A stretch of 52,211 nt of DNA from assembly GCA_902580505.1 (NCBI GenBank), contig CACHLB010000008.1, positions 1-52,211 on the forward strand. Reading direction: 5' to 3'. Under the pieces are notes generated by a model. The model was not told where the DNA came from. It saw nothing but the letters and a program-made list of their open reading frames with translations, and did not search any database. Position numbers and translations under genes: made by a program. The stretch is from an uncultured Pelagibacteraceae bacterium (GTDB lineage Bacteria; Pseudomonadota; Alphaproteobacteria; Pelagibacterales; Pelagibacteraceae). Shown here piece by piece: positions 1 through 8,322 of this stretch; the first letter of the stretch is position 1, and every line of letters begins with the position of its first letter.

Positions 1-522
1 AAAACTCGATCCTGTTAATTCAAGATTTAAATATCTATTAACATCATTTTCATTAATTATAACAGGTTGTCTATGATGTATTTCTTTAATATTTTCATCT
101 GCGTCCTCGGTTATTAAACAAAATTGATCATTGTCATAAATAGCCGCTAAATACATAAGCTTTTTATCCTCTCTTAAAAAATAATAAGGTGTTTTATTTT
201 CTTTTTCTCTTTTCCACTCATAAAAACCATCTGCTACAGCTACACATCTATGTAGTCGAATTAATTTTTTGAAAGAAACTTTTTCATCTATAGTTTCTAG
301 TCTTGCATTTATTAAAGGTTTAAAATCTTTTTGCTTAGCCCAGCTAGGTACTACTCCCCACTTTAAATTTTCTAGAGTATTTCCATTATTATATTTTTTA
401 ATTACAGGTAATTTTTGAAATGGATGTGCATTATAATTTTCAGTATCTTCAACTTGTATAGCTGACTTAACAAGTTTTTTTGTTTTTGTAACAGGGCTAG
501 TTATTACGTATCTTCCACACAT
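1..522 (-). CDS. yedK: SRAP-domain protein (YedK/HMCES family), 3' end off window
   Basis: SOS-response-associated peptidase family. Members form a covalent protein-DNA crosslink at abasic sites in single-stranded DNA and protect them. Reading from the ATG at 520-522, the product opens MCGRY. Cys2 is the catalytic residue once Met is removed. The other family landmarks are visible: INARLET with Asn72, the ADGFYEW block with Glu102, and the HHRQPVI block near residue 150. The frame stays open for 174 codons to the left edge, so the C-terminus is missing (family members are usually about 200-230 residues). It is divergent from the GNAT gene, and the 36-nt gap contains an 18-bp perfect palindrome. 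Family assignment is secure; the role is from family knowledge. Confidence 0.93.
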   Translation of the reverse strand, partial: MCGRYVITSPVTKTKKLVKSAIQVEDTENYNAHPFQKLPVIKKYNNGNTLENLKWGVVPSWAKQKDFKPLINARLETIDEKVSFKKLIRLHRCVAVADGFYEWKREKENKTPYYFLREDKKLMYLAAIYDNDQFCLITEDADENIKEIHHRQPVIINENDVNRYLNLELTGSSF

Positions 523-539
523 ATTTAATTTTCTTGGTT

Positions 540-557
540 TAATCTAAATTTAGATTA
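540..557. promoter_or_regulatory. 18-bp perfect palindrome between divergent genes
   Basis: TAATCTAAATTTAGATTA reads the same on both strands. It fills most of the 36-nt gap between the SRAP start (522, reverse) and the GNAT ATG (559). It ends one base before that ATG, so no Shine-Dalgarno sequence precedes 559. It could be an operator for both genes or a hairpin in the GNAT leader. Its function is inferred, not shown; AT-rich palindromes arise by chance more easily in a low-GC genome. Confidence 0.5.
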
Positions 558-558
558 T

Positions 559-1029
559 ATGTTTTTCAAAACTATGAAATCAATAGAAAATAATTTTGAT
601 GATCCGCAGGTAAATGAGTTGCTAACTAAGCATTTTATTGAATTGAGATCAGTTTCTCCTGAGGGGAGTTCTCATGTATTAGATATTCCTGGATTAAAGG
701 ATCCAAGTATAAAATTCTGGAGTTTATGGGAAAATAATGAATTAATTGGTTGTGGAGCTTTAAAATTATTTGATGAAACGCATGGAGAATTTAAATCTAT
801 AAGAGTTTCAGATAAATTTAGAAATAAAAAATATGGTGGAAAAATAATTTCACATCTTATTGAAAAATCTAAACAAATAGGAATTACTAAACTAAGTGTC
901 GAAACTGGTGCAGGTGATTTTTTTGCACCCGCTAGAAAACTTTTTAAAAGTTTTGGTTTTAAAGAGTGTGGGCCTTTTGCGCACTATAAAGATGATCCTA
1001 ATTCATGCTATTATTCAGTAGATATTTGA
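559..1029 (+). CDS. GNAT-family N-acetyltransferase (YsnE-like)
   Basis: The protein of 156 residues has the GNAT fold. The acetyl-CoA binding region is the IRVSDKFRNKKYGG block (about residues 81-94), and strand beta-5 carries KLSVETGAGDFF. The C-terminal pattern (ARKLFKSFGF, then DDPNSCYYS) matches the YsnE/PhnO-like branch of putative acetyltransferases; the natural acceptor is unknown. The start at 559 has no ribosome binding site because a palindrome abuts it, so the in-frame ATG at 574 is a real alternative. The stop TGA overlaps the ribosome binding site of the next gene, suggesting co-translation. Confidence 0.85.
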   Translation: MFFKTMKSIENNFDDPQVNELLTKHFIELRSVSPEGSSHVLDIPGLKDPSIKFWSLWENNELIGCGALKLFDETHGEFKSIRVSDKFRNKKYGGKIISHLIEKSKQIGITKLSVETGAGDFFAPARKLFKSFGFKECGPFAHYKDDPNSCYYSVDI

Positions 1030-1033
1030 GGAG
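1028..1033 (+). promoter_or_regulatory. Ribosome binding site for TTG-started ORF
   Basis: GAGGAG lies 6 nt upstream of the TTG at 1040 and shares its first bases with the TGA stop of the GNAT gene (1027-1029). This spacing is the main reason for accepting the TTG as the true start of the following gene. Confidence 0.65.
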
Positions 1034-1039
1034 TTTAGT

Positions 1040-1480
1040 TTGGAAACTGATAAATCGAGACCATTTGTATTATATGTTGCCGAAATCATTTATCAAAAGA
1101 TATATGAAATCAAAATTAAGAACCCTAATTTAACTAATATTCAAGCTTTTGAAATATTTATTGCATCAGATGATTATAATGAAATTAGTTCAGGAAATTT
1201 TCATGATAAATGGTTTAAAGAACTTGAGAGCAATGACTACGTAGATAAATCTACAAAAAAAAAGATTAATCAAGAAACTATAAGACTTTTACAAATACAA
1301 AAAGATACTATGATTAAACAATTAATGAAAATCCCAAAATTATATTATGCAAAAAGTCACTTTCCTTTGGAATTATCTCAAAGAGCATTTGATCATTTGT
1401 GGAGAGTTTGTGAAAGTTATGAACTTTGGTGTAAAGAAACTAAACAAAATGGATTAATATTATTAAATTTAACAGAATAA
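1040..1480 (+). CDS. Hypothetical protein, 146 aa, TTG start
   Basis: I do not recognise this family. The product is soluble-looking, rich in Lys, Glu and Asn, and probably mostly helical. It has no signal peptide or membrane segment. The C-terminal third has several aromatic residues and two Cys (around RVCESYELWCKETK). The start is TTG with a well-placed GAGGAG site; the first in-frame ATG is far downstream and would remove most of the protein. It sits between the GNAT gene (10-nt gap) and the transporter (3-nt gap), so the three are probably one transcript. Existence as a gene is well supported; function is unknown. Confidence 0.7.
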   Translation: METDKSRPFVLYVAEIIYQKIYEIKIKNPNLTNIQAFEIFIASDDYNEISSGNFHDKWFKELESNDYVDKSTKKKINQETIRLLQIQKDTMIKQLMKIPKLYYAKSHFPLELSQRAFDHLWRVCESYELWCKETKQNGLILLNLTE

Positions 1481-1483
1481 TTT

Positions 1484-3100
1484 ATGAGTAATAAAATTTT
1501 GAGATTTATAGATAGTACTTTAATAGATTTAGGAAGACAGTTTAAGTGGACCTATCTACCACCATTGATGATTTATCTTGCTGCTGGTATTTCAGGACTA
1601 ACAGGTATTGTTGGAACTTTTTTTGTTAAAGACTATCTAAACTTATCTGCTGCTTTTCTTGCTGGACTGGGTTTTTGGGCTGGAATTCCATGGGCATTGA
1701 AGATGCCTTTAGGTCATCTTGTTGATCTAATCTGGAATAAAAAAAATTACATGGTTTTTGTTGGAGCATCCTTAATCTCATTAAGTTTAATTATAATGTA
1801 CGGTTTAATAATTCATACTGAGTGGATGTCATCAATTCTCTCAGTAGAAACATGGTTTGTGATCAGTGTTTTACTTGCTCCGATTGGTTATGTTGTTCAA
1901 GATGTTGTGGCTGATGCTATGACTGTAGAGGCTGTTCCTTTAGTTGATGACAGTGGAAATAAATTTTCAAGAGATGAAATCAAGCTTATGCATACAACAA
2001 TGCAAACTCTTGGAAGATTTGCAATAATTGGTGGAACTGTTTTAGTTGCTTTAGCTAACGTTATCCTCTTTAAAGGAGTAGACGATCTTGAACAAGCAGA
2101 TAAGATAAGTTTATACGGTTCAATCTATATATATGCTTTAATTATACCAATTGTATCCGTTCTTGGAATATTTCTCGCTTCATATTTAAAAAATCAAAAG
2201 AAAAGAAAACTTATTGAACAAGGTCTTGAGGGTGATCAAGATTATGCTCCTTCAGAAAAAACTGAAGTAAACTGGTGGATATTAGGTGGAAGTTTAGTTT
2301 TTGTTATTTTCACTTTAGGTATTGGATCATTCAAAGTGCCATTTGCTCAAGAAATTGTTTTTGTAGGTTCAATGGCAATTATTCTATTTTTAATGAATAA
2401 ATTAGTTAAAGAACTTCCTCAGGATTTAAGACTTACTGTTGTAGGCACAGCAATAATAATTTTTATTTTTAGAGCAATGCCAGGACCTGGTCCGGGTTTA
2501 TCTTGGTTTGAAATTGATGTACTTGAATTCAATGAACAATTTTTTTCTGTATTATCTCTTATAGCCTCTGTTTTAACGCTTGTTGGTATTATTTTATTAA
2601 GACCATTTATGGCAAACAACTCTATAGCTAGAATAATAGTAATTTTATCTGTTGCAGGCGCAATTTTATTTTTACCAAGTGTTGGTATGTATTATGGATT
2701 TCACAATTGGACATCATCAATTACTAATGGAGTTGTTGATGCCAAGTTTATTGCAATATTAAATACTGCACTTGAGTCACCTTTGGGACAAGTCTCAATG
2801 ATACCTTTGCTCGCGTGGATTGCTAAAAATGCTCCGTCGCACTTAAAAGCAACTTTCTTTGCAGTATTCGCATCTTTTACAAATCTTGCTTTATCAGCAA
2901 GTGCTTTAGGAACTAAATATTTAAATGAAATTTATGTTATTACTAGAGAGGTAAAGGATAAGGTAACAAACGCTATTCTTACCACTGCCGATTATTCAGA
3001 TCTAGGTATTTTGTTGATAACAGTAACACTAATAACTTTAATAATTCCAATTGTGTTTGTGGTTATTATTCAAAAAACTAAATTTAAAACTTCAGAATAA
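1484..3100 (+). CDS. FBT/BT1-like MFS transporter (folate/biopterin transporter family)
   Basis: This polytopic membrane protein of 538 residues has about 12 hydrophobic segments. The N-terminal half fits the folate-biopterin transporter branch of the major facilitator superfamily: FFVKDYLNLS, then GIPWALKMPLGHLVD, and the acidic DVVADAMTVEAVP block in the fourth/fifth helix, which resembles the family's D-x-x-ADA-x-x-VE signature. The substrate cannot be read from sequence. It converges on soxG with 3 nt between the stops. Since the facing operon encodes a tetrahydrofolate-using oxidase and fhs lies beyond, a pterin or folate substrate is attractive but only inferred. A generic MFS permease is the alternative. 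Confidence 0.7.
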   Translation: MSNKILRFIDSTLIDLGRQFKWTYLPPLMIYLAAGISGLTGIVGTFFVKDYLNLSAAFLAGLGFWAGIPWALKMPLGHLVDLIWNKKNYMVFVGASLISLSLIIMYGLIIHTEWMSSILSVETWFVISVLLAPIGYVVQDVVADAMTVEAVPLVDDSGNKFSRDEIKLMHTTMQTLGRFAIIGGTVLVALANVILFKGVDDLEQADKISLYGSIYIYALIIPIVSVLGIFLASYLKNQKKRKLIEQGLEGDQDYAPSEKTEVNWWILGGSLVFVIFTLGIGSFKVPFAQEIVFVGSMAIILFLMNKLVKELPQDLRLTVVGTAIIIFIFRAMPGPGPGLSWFEIDVLEFNEQFFSVLSLIASVLTLVGIILLRPFMANNSIARIIVILSVAGAILFLPSVGMYYGFHNWTSSITNGVVDAKFIAILNTALESPLGQVSMIPLLAWIAKNAPSHLKATFFAVFASFTNLALSASALGTKYLNEIYVITREVKDKVTNAILTTADYSDLGILLITVTLITLIIPIVFVVIIQKTKFKTSE

Positions 3101-3103
3101 TTT

Positions 3104-3682
3104 TTATTCAGCTTTATAGCCAAATTCTAAACAAGCATCAGTTATTGAATGATAAAGAGATTCACCAAAACTTCTTAAAGCGAATATTCTTACTTTTCTT
3201 GGATTTGAACTAATAAAATCAATAGTTATTGTAATTGCATGAAAAGCAGAATTAGAACATTTCCCTTCATCAAGGCCATCTAAATTTAATGGACAACCTT
3301 TTTTCAATACTTCATCTACCAAAGAACCTTCTAATTCAAGTATTGTTCTTGAATGAGATAGATCAGTTAATGCAAAATCATAATGACTTAGGTTTTCTAA
3401 AATAGATTTTTCTATTTCTTTATTCTTTGAAACGACTAACCAATTATCAGGTCCCATCCATAAAATTCTTGTATTAGGATTTGAAGATACCAAAAGAGTC
3501 TGGGGTAAATTTAAATTATCTATTTTTATTTTATCAATACTAATTGAAGATTTTTTATATTTAACAATCTGATAAATCAAAATATCTTTGATTTCTCTAA
3601 TATTTATTAGCTCATCTTTACTATTGTGATTGCCAAACAATCCATGTTTATGAATATTTTCTAGTGCAGAAACATTTTTCAT
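3104..3682 (-). CDS. soxG: Sarcosine oxidase gamma subunit (or MgdD homologue)
   Basis: This is the smallest GcvT-like subunit of the heterotetrameric sarcosine oxidase, 192 residues, in the usual size range. Visible family marks are NTRILWMGPDNWLV in the middle, DLSHSRTILELEG, a cluster around KGCPLNLDGL, and the C-terminal RSFGESLYHSITDACLEFG. Its ATG overlaps the soxA stop by 4 nt, so translation is coupled, and it is the last gene of the soxB-soxD-soxA-soxG order. In the holoenzyme it packs against the alpha subunit. The same fold occurs as MgdD of N-methylglutamate dehydrogenase; sequence reading alone does not separate the two. Confidence 0.88.
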   Translation of the reverse strand: MKNVSALENIHKHGLFGNHNSKDELINIREIKDILIYQIVKYKKSSISIDKIKIDNLNLPQTLLVSSNPNTRILWMGPDNWLVVSKNKEIEKSILENLSHYDFALTDLSHSRTILELEGSLVDEVLKKGCPLNLDGLDEGKCSNSAFHAITITIDFISSNPRKVRIFALRSFGESLYHSITDACLEFGYKAE

Positions 3683-6675
3683 GATCTAACTCTTTTTCCT
3701 TCAGGATCAACATAATGAGAAGAAATAACTTCTACTTCAATTGATTTATTTTTTAATGGTGATACCGCAAAAAACTTTTTACCGATCATATTTTTTCCAT
3801 CTTTCATAATTGCTAGTGAAAATGGATTATTATTTTCTACACTCCAACAAGAAGAAGAAACATGGCCAAGTTTAGGGTTTGGTAATTTTGCATTCTGATC
3901 TTGGACGATATGAGATCCTTCAGGAATACTAGACTTTCTATCAATTGGAATAAGTCCAACAATTTTTTGTCTGCTCTCAACATTAAATGCTTCTCTTCCT
4001 AAAGAATTTTTGCCAATAAAATCTTTTTTCTTTGAAACTAATCCATTTAATGAAACATCTGATGGGATTGTTCGGCCATCTAATTCTGGTCCTGCAACGT
4101 GTCCCATTTCAATTCTTAATGTTGATAAAGCTTCAGTTCCGTAAGGCTGATTTCCAAATTCTTTTCCTACTTCCATCATTTTCTCCCACATGAACATGCC
4201 ATGATCTGATTTGACATTAATCTCATATGCAAGCTCACCAGAAAATGAAATTCTAAAAATTCTTGATGGAACACCAAAAAATTCTACCTCTTTATAACCC
4301 ATAAAAGGTAATGCATCGTTTGAAACATCTAAGTCTGGATATAATTTTGATAACATGTCTCTAGATTTAGGTCCAGCAATTGCAGCCCCTGCCCATTGCT
4401 CAGTTGTAGAGACAACATTTACATTTAATTCTGGCCAAACAATTTGAAGATAATATTCTAAGTGAGACAAAACATTTGCAGCTTGTGCAGTTGTTGTTGT
4501 CATATGATAATGATTTTCTGAAATTCTTGTTGTTGTTCCATCGTCCATGACAATTCCATCTTCTCTAAGCATTAATCCATATCTAGCTTTTCCAATAGGT
4601 AATTTCATCCAAGCATTTGTATAAACTCTGTTTAAAAATTCTGCTGCGTCTGGACCTTTAATATCAATTTTTCCTAATGTTGTTACATCGCATATACCAA
4701 CATTCTCTCTAACGTTTTTTGCCTCTCTCTTTGAAGCTTCAAATAAAGTTTCATTTCCTTCTTTATAATATCGAGGTCTTTTCCAAGCACCTGCATCAAC
4801 AAATACAGCATTATTTTTCTCATGCCATTCATGCATTGGAGTTTTTCTAGTCGGCATATATTCCATACCTACTTCACGACCAACTATTGTCCCGATTGTA
4901 ATTGGTGTGAAAGGTGGTCTAAATGTTGTGTGTCCCACTTCAGGAACTATTTTATTTTCTATATTAGATACCAACTGAAGACCATTTAAATTACTTGTAC
5001 GGCCTTGATCTGTTGCCATTCCAAGAGTTGTATATCTTTTGACGTGCTCTATTGATCTGTAACCTTCTCTTAGTGCGATTTCTATATCAGAGACAGATAC
5101 ATCATTTTGAAAGTCAACAAATCTTTTTGGATTTTCATTTTTAGGTAACGGCATACACCAAAATTTATCATGAGCTCCGTATTTCTTTTCATTTACATTT
5201 GGAATTGAGATTTCTGTTTTAGTCTCTGTAATTTTTGCGGAAAGATTTGAACCATTTTCAAAACCATGTTTTAAACTTTCTTCTAATGTAAATGATCCAT
5301 TTGCTGCACCAACTGATGTCTCATGTTGTTTTTTCTTATCTGGAATAAATGCATCAATTTTTTCTTCATACTTAAGTTTATTTCCTGATTGTGATGCTAA
5401 ATGAACAGATGGTGTCCAAAATCCAGATACACAAATACAATCACAATCTACAGTCTCTATTTTCTCAAAAGAATTTTTATCTTTATTTAGTTTGCCAATT
5501 TTTGCAGATTTAACTTTTTTGTATCCATTAGCGACAATAACACCGTGGGAAAATCTTATATCAATTCCCTTTGATTTAGCTTCATCAATTAATTCTGATG
5601 AATGTTCTTCTCTTGTATCTAATATAATTGGTTCAACATTATTTTTTTTGAACTCTAAAGCTGTTTCATATGCACTATCGTTATTTGTAAATATTAAAGG
5701 TTTCTTTCCAACTAATACTCCGTAGACTTTCATATATTCTTTCGCAGCTGCTGATAAAAATATTCCTGGAGTATCATTGTTGCCAAACACAATTGGTCTT
5801 TCAATTGAACCAGTTGATAAAATTGTTTCTTTGGCTCTAATATACCAAAGTCTTTGTCTTGGGGTGAATTTTGATTTTTTCTCTAAATGATCACTAACTC
5901 TCTCAAACATTACCAGCATGTTATGATCATAGTAACCAAAAACTTGAGATCTATTTTTTACAGTGACATTAGGCATAGATTTTAATTCAGTAATTATTTT
6001 TTCTGCCCAATCTTTTCCTGATAAATTATCTATACTTACATCATCAGTTAAAAGTGTTCCGCCAAATCTTGGTTTATCCTCAGCTAAAATTACTTTTGCT
6101 CCATTTTTTGCGGCAGCATAAGCACTTGCTAATCCAGAGGGTCCGGATCCAGTAACCAATAAATCACAATACTCAAATTTATGTTCATACCGTTCTTTAT
6201 CTTTTTCTATTGAAGCAACCCCTAATCCCGCAGCTTTTCTAATGAAAGGTTCGTAAATTTTATACCAGAAACTTTTAGGCCACATAAATGTTTTGTAATA
6301 AAACCCAGCAGGGAAAAACATTTTTAAAAAATTATTAATTGCACCAATATCAAAATTGACTGATGGCCAACAATTTTGGCTCGTTGCTGATAAACCTTCA
6401 ACAAGTTCCATTTCTGTTGCATTAACATTAGGTTCTGAATGACCATTGAATTCTACTTGTAGTTTTGCGTTTGGCTCCTCTACTCCTGCACCAAAAAAAC
6501 CTCTCGGTCTATGATACTTAAAACTTCTACCGACTAAGTGTATTCCATTTGCTATTAAGGCAGATGCAATTGTATCGCCTTCATATCCAAATAATTTTTT
6601 ACCATTAAAAGTAAAAGATATTTTTTTGTTTCGATTGATTAATCCCTCTTTATTTAATCTAAATGGTTGGCTCAT
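3679..6675 (-). CDS. soxA: Sarcosine oxidase alpha subunit (or MgdC homologue)
   Basis: Large subunit, 998 residues, full family length. The N-terminal part carries the ferredoxin-like segment with GYEGDTIASALIANG (about 30-44) and the HRPRGFFGAG block. A Rossmann motif TGSGPSG is at 175-181 for the dinucleotide, followed by a pyridine nucleotide-disulfide oxidoreductase-like domain. From about residue 600 there is a GcvT-type tetrahydrofolate-binding domain (for example GICDVTTLGKIDIKGPDA and SFSGELAYEINV). The enzyme demethylates sarcosine to glycine and passes the methyl carbon to THF as methylene-THF. The 4-nt overlaps with both soxD and soxG indicate coupled synthesis. Homologous MgdC would act on N-methylglutamate instead. 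Confidence 0.95.
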   Translation of the reverse strand: MSQPFRLNKEGLINRNKKISFTFNGKKLFGYEGDTIASALIANGIHLVGRSFKYHRPRGFFGAGVEEPNAKLQVEFNGHSEPNVNATEMELVEGLSATSQNCWPSVNFDIGAINNFLKMFFPAGFYYKTFMWPKSFWYKIYEPFIRKAAGLGVASIEKDKERYEHKFEYCDLLVTGSGPSGLASAYAAAKNGAKVILAEDKPRFGGTLLTDDVSIDNLSGKDWAEKIITELKSMPNVTVKNRSQVFGYYDHNMLVMFERVSDHLEKKSKFTPRQRLWYIRAKETILSTGSIERPIVFGNNDTPGIFLSAAAKEYMKVYGVLVGKKPLIFTNNDSAYETALEFKKNNVEPIILDTREEHSSELIDEAKSKGIDIRFSHGVIVANGYKKVKSAKIGKLNKDKNSFEKIETVDCDCICVSGFWTPSVHLASQSGNKLKYEEKIDAFIPDKKKQHETSVGAANGSFTLEESLKHGFENGSNLSAKITETKTEISIPNVNEKKYGAHDKFWCMPLPKNENPKRFVDFQNDVSVSDIEIALREGYRSIEHVKRYTTLGMATDQGRTSNLNGLQLVSNIENKIVPEVGHTTFRPPFTPITIGTIVGREVGMEYMPTRKTPMHEWHEKNNAVFVDAGAWKRPRYYKEGNETLFEASKREAKNVRENVGICDVTTLGKIDIKGPDAAEFLNRVYTNAWMKLPIGKARYGLMLREDGIVMDDGTTTRISENHYHMTTTTAQAANVLSHLEYYLQIVWPELNVNVVSTTEQWAGAAIAGPKSRDMLSKLYPDLDVSNDALPFMGYKEVEFFGVPSRIFRISFSGELAYEINVKSDHGMFMWEKMMEVGKEFGNQPYGTEALSTLRIEMGHVAGPELDGRTIPSDVSLNGLVSKKKDFIGKNSLGREAFNVESRQKIVGLIPIDRKSSIPEGSHIVQDQNAKLPNPKLGHVSSSCWSVENNNPFSLAIMKDGKNMIGKKFFAVSPLKNKSIEVEVISSHYVDPEGKRVRS

Positions 6676-6941
6676 CTTATTTCTTCTGTGACTTTTGCTG
6701 TTTGGAAAATTTCATGTGTAGCGGTGTCTCTTTGCACCTTAATCCATTGTCTACATCCTGCTATATGTTGCCATAACTCTACATGTTTCCCTCTTGGACT
6801 CTTTCTCATATAAACAAAATTATCCCAATCTTCGCTTGATACCTCTTCATTTATATTAGGTCTTTTTACAGTTGCATCACCTCCATATGAAAATTCTTTC
6901 TGTGCTCTTAAACCACAATAAGGACATTTGATGTATAACAT
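6672..6941 (-). CDS. soxD: Sarcosine oxidase delta subunit, zinc-binding
   Basis: A protein of 89 residues, typical of SoxD. Cys6, Cys9, His59 and Cys63 are all present (IKCPYCG, and WQHIAGCRQW). They match the four zinc ligands known for this subunit in heterotetrameric sarcosine oxidase. The subunit is structural in the complex. It lies 3 nt after soxB and overlaps soxA by 4 nt. Assignment to the family is secure from size, ligands and context. Confidence 0.95.
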   Translation of the reverse strand: MLYIKCPYCGLRAQKEFSYGGDATVKRPNINEEVSSEDWDNFVYMRKSPRGKHVELWQHIAGCRQWIKVQRDTATHEIFQTAKVTEEIR

Positions 6942-6944
6942 TTT

Positions 6945-8201
6945 TTAACCAATCCAGGTTTTAGTTCCTAAACCTTTTTCATCTAGAAGATGACCTGTAG
7001 AAAATCTATTTAATCTTAATTCTGAATTTAATTCATGAACTTGATCTTGCGCAATTGTATGAGCAAATGTCCAGCCTGAGACAGGAGTTGATTTAAAACC
7101 TCCATAACACCATCCACAGTTTAAATACAATCCTTCAATATGAGTTTTATCAATTATTGGAGAACCATCCATAGACATATCCATGATGCCTCCCCATGTT
7201 CTTAACATTTTTAATCTACTTAAAAATGGAAACAAAGCTAAGCCACCTGTCAATACATGTTGTATAGTTGGCAAGTTACCTCTTTGAGCATAACTATTAT
7301 ATCCATCAAGATCACCGCCCATTACCATTTCACCTTTATCTGATTGACTTATATAAAAGTGGCCTGCACCAAAAGTTACTACTCCATCTAATAATGGTTT
7401 TACAGGTTCTGAAACACAAGCTTGCAGTACATGAGTTTCTATTGGCAGTGTCATATTTAATTTTTCAGCTAATATATTTGTGCTACCTGCAACGCATAAT
7501 CCAACTTTTTTTGCTTTAATATCTCCTCTTGAAGTTCTAATTCCTTTTATCTTTCCATTAACAACATCAAAACCAGTGACCTCACAATGTTGTATTATAT
7601 CTACTCCCATATCATCTGCTTGACGTGCATAACCCCAAGCAACAGCATCATGTCTTGCGGTACCAGCGCTTGGTTGCATTAAGCCTCCAAAAATTGGGAA
7701 ACGTACTTCATCGCTAAAGTCAGCCATTGGAATTAATTTTTTAACTTCATCTCTATCCAATAACTTTGCATCTATTCCATTTAATCTCATAGAGTTTCCT
7801 CTACGAGCATATGCGTTCATTTGAGCATCTGAGTGGGCTAAGTTTATTATTCCCCTTGGAGAAAACATCACATTAAAGTTCAGTTCTTGACTTAAGTTTC
7901 TCCATAAATCCATTCCAAATTCATTAAATCTTGCATTAGCATCGTACATAAAATTTGATCTTATGATCGTTGTATTCCGGCCAACATTTCCACCACCAAT
8001 CCAGCCTTTCTCAATGATAGCTACATTTCTAATATTATGTTCTTTTGCTAAATAATATGCAGTAGCAAGACCATGTCCTCCACCTCCAATGATGACTACA
8101 TCATATTCACTTTTTGGAGTTGGATCTTTCCAAGCAACTTCCCAATTTTGGTGATTGGAAAATGCGTTTTTGATTAGACTAAATACTGAATATTTCTGCA
8201 T
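6945..8201 (-). CDS. soxB: Sarcosine oxidase beta subunit (or MgdA homologue)
   Basis: FAD- and FMN-containing catalytic subunit, 418 residues. A GGGGHGLATAYYL dinucleotide motif is at about 39-51. The GGGNVGRNTTIIRSN segment (about 69-83), characteristic of the beta subunit, follows. His184 in TARHDAVAWG is the likely site of covalent FMN attachment. It is the first gene of the operon. The 121-nt divergent gap to fhs is AT-rich and contains no clear consensus promoter on either strand. Whether the physiological substrate is sarcosine or N-methylglutamate is open: the methylamine genes elsewhere in the window lack an obvious four-subunit mgdABCD of their own. Confidence 0.93.
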   Translation of the reverse strand: MQKYSVFSLIKNAFSNHQNWEVAWKDPTPKSEYDVVIIGGGGHGLATAYYLAKEHNIRNVAIIEKGWIGGGNVGRNTTIIRSNFMYDANARFNEFGMDLWRNLSQELNFNVMFSPRGIINLAHSDAQMNAYARRGNSMRLNGIDAKLLDRDEVKKLIPMADFSDEVRFPIFGGLMQPSAGTARHDAVAWGYARQADDMGVDIIQHCEVTGFDVVNGKIKGIRTSRGDIKAKKVGLCVAGSTNILAEKLNMTLPIETHVLQACVSEPVKPLLDGVVTFGAGHFYISQSDKGEMVMGGDLDGYNSYAQRGNLPTIQHVLTGGLALFPFLSRLKMLRTWGGIMDMSMDGSPIIDKTHIEGLYLNCGWCYGGFKSTPVSGWTFAHTIAQDQVHELNSELRLNRFSTGHLLDEKGLGTKTWIG

Positions 8202-8322
8202 CCGTAAGTTTTATAAAATTAAATATAAGTTTTTGCTAATTTTTTTTATATATATTTTTTAGATGTTTAAATACGTGACAAAAAAGGATAGTAATTCTGC
8301 TCATTAATAAGTAATTAGATTT

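Noticed and set aside
3104..8201. Sulfur-oxidation (Sox) genes
   Set aside because: The soxBDAG symbols here denote sarcosine oxidase; the protein motifs are flavin, folate and zinc sites, not thiosulfate-oxidation proteins.
8202..8322. Promoter pair between soxB and fhs
   Set aside because: TTGTCA and TTGCTA hexamers exist but no -10 box at the right distance could be defended.
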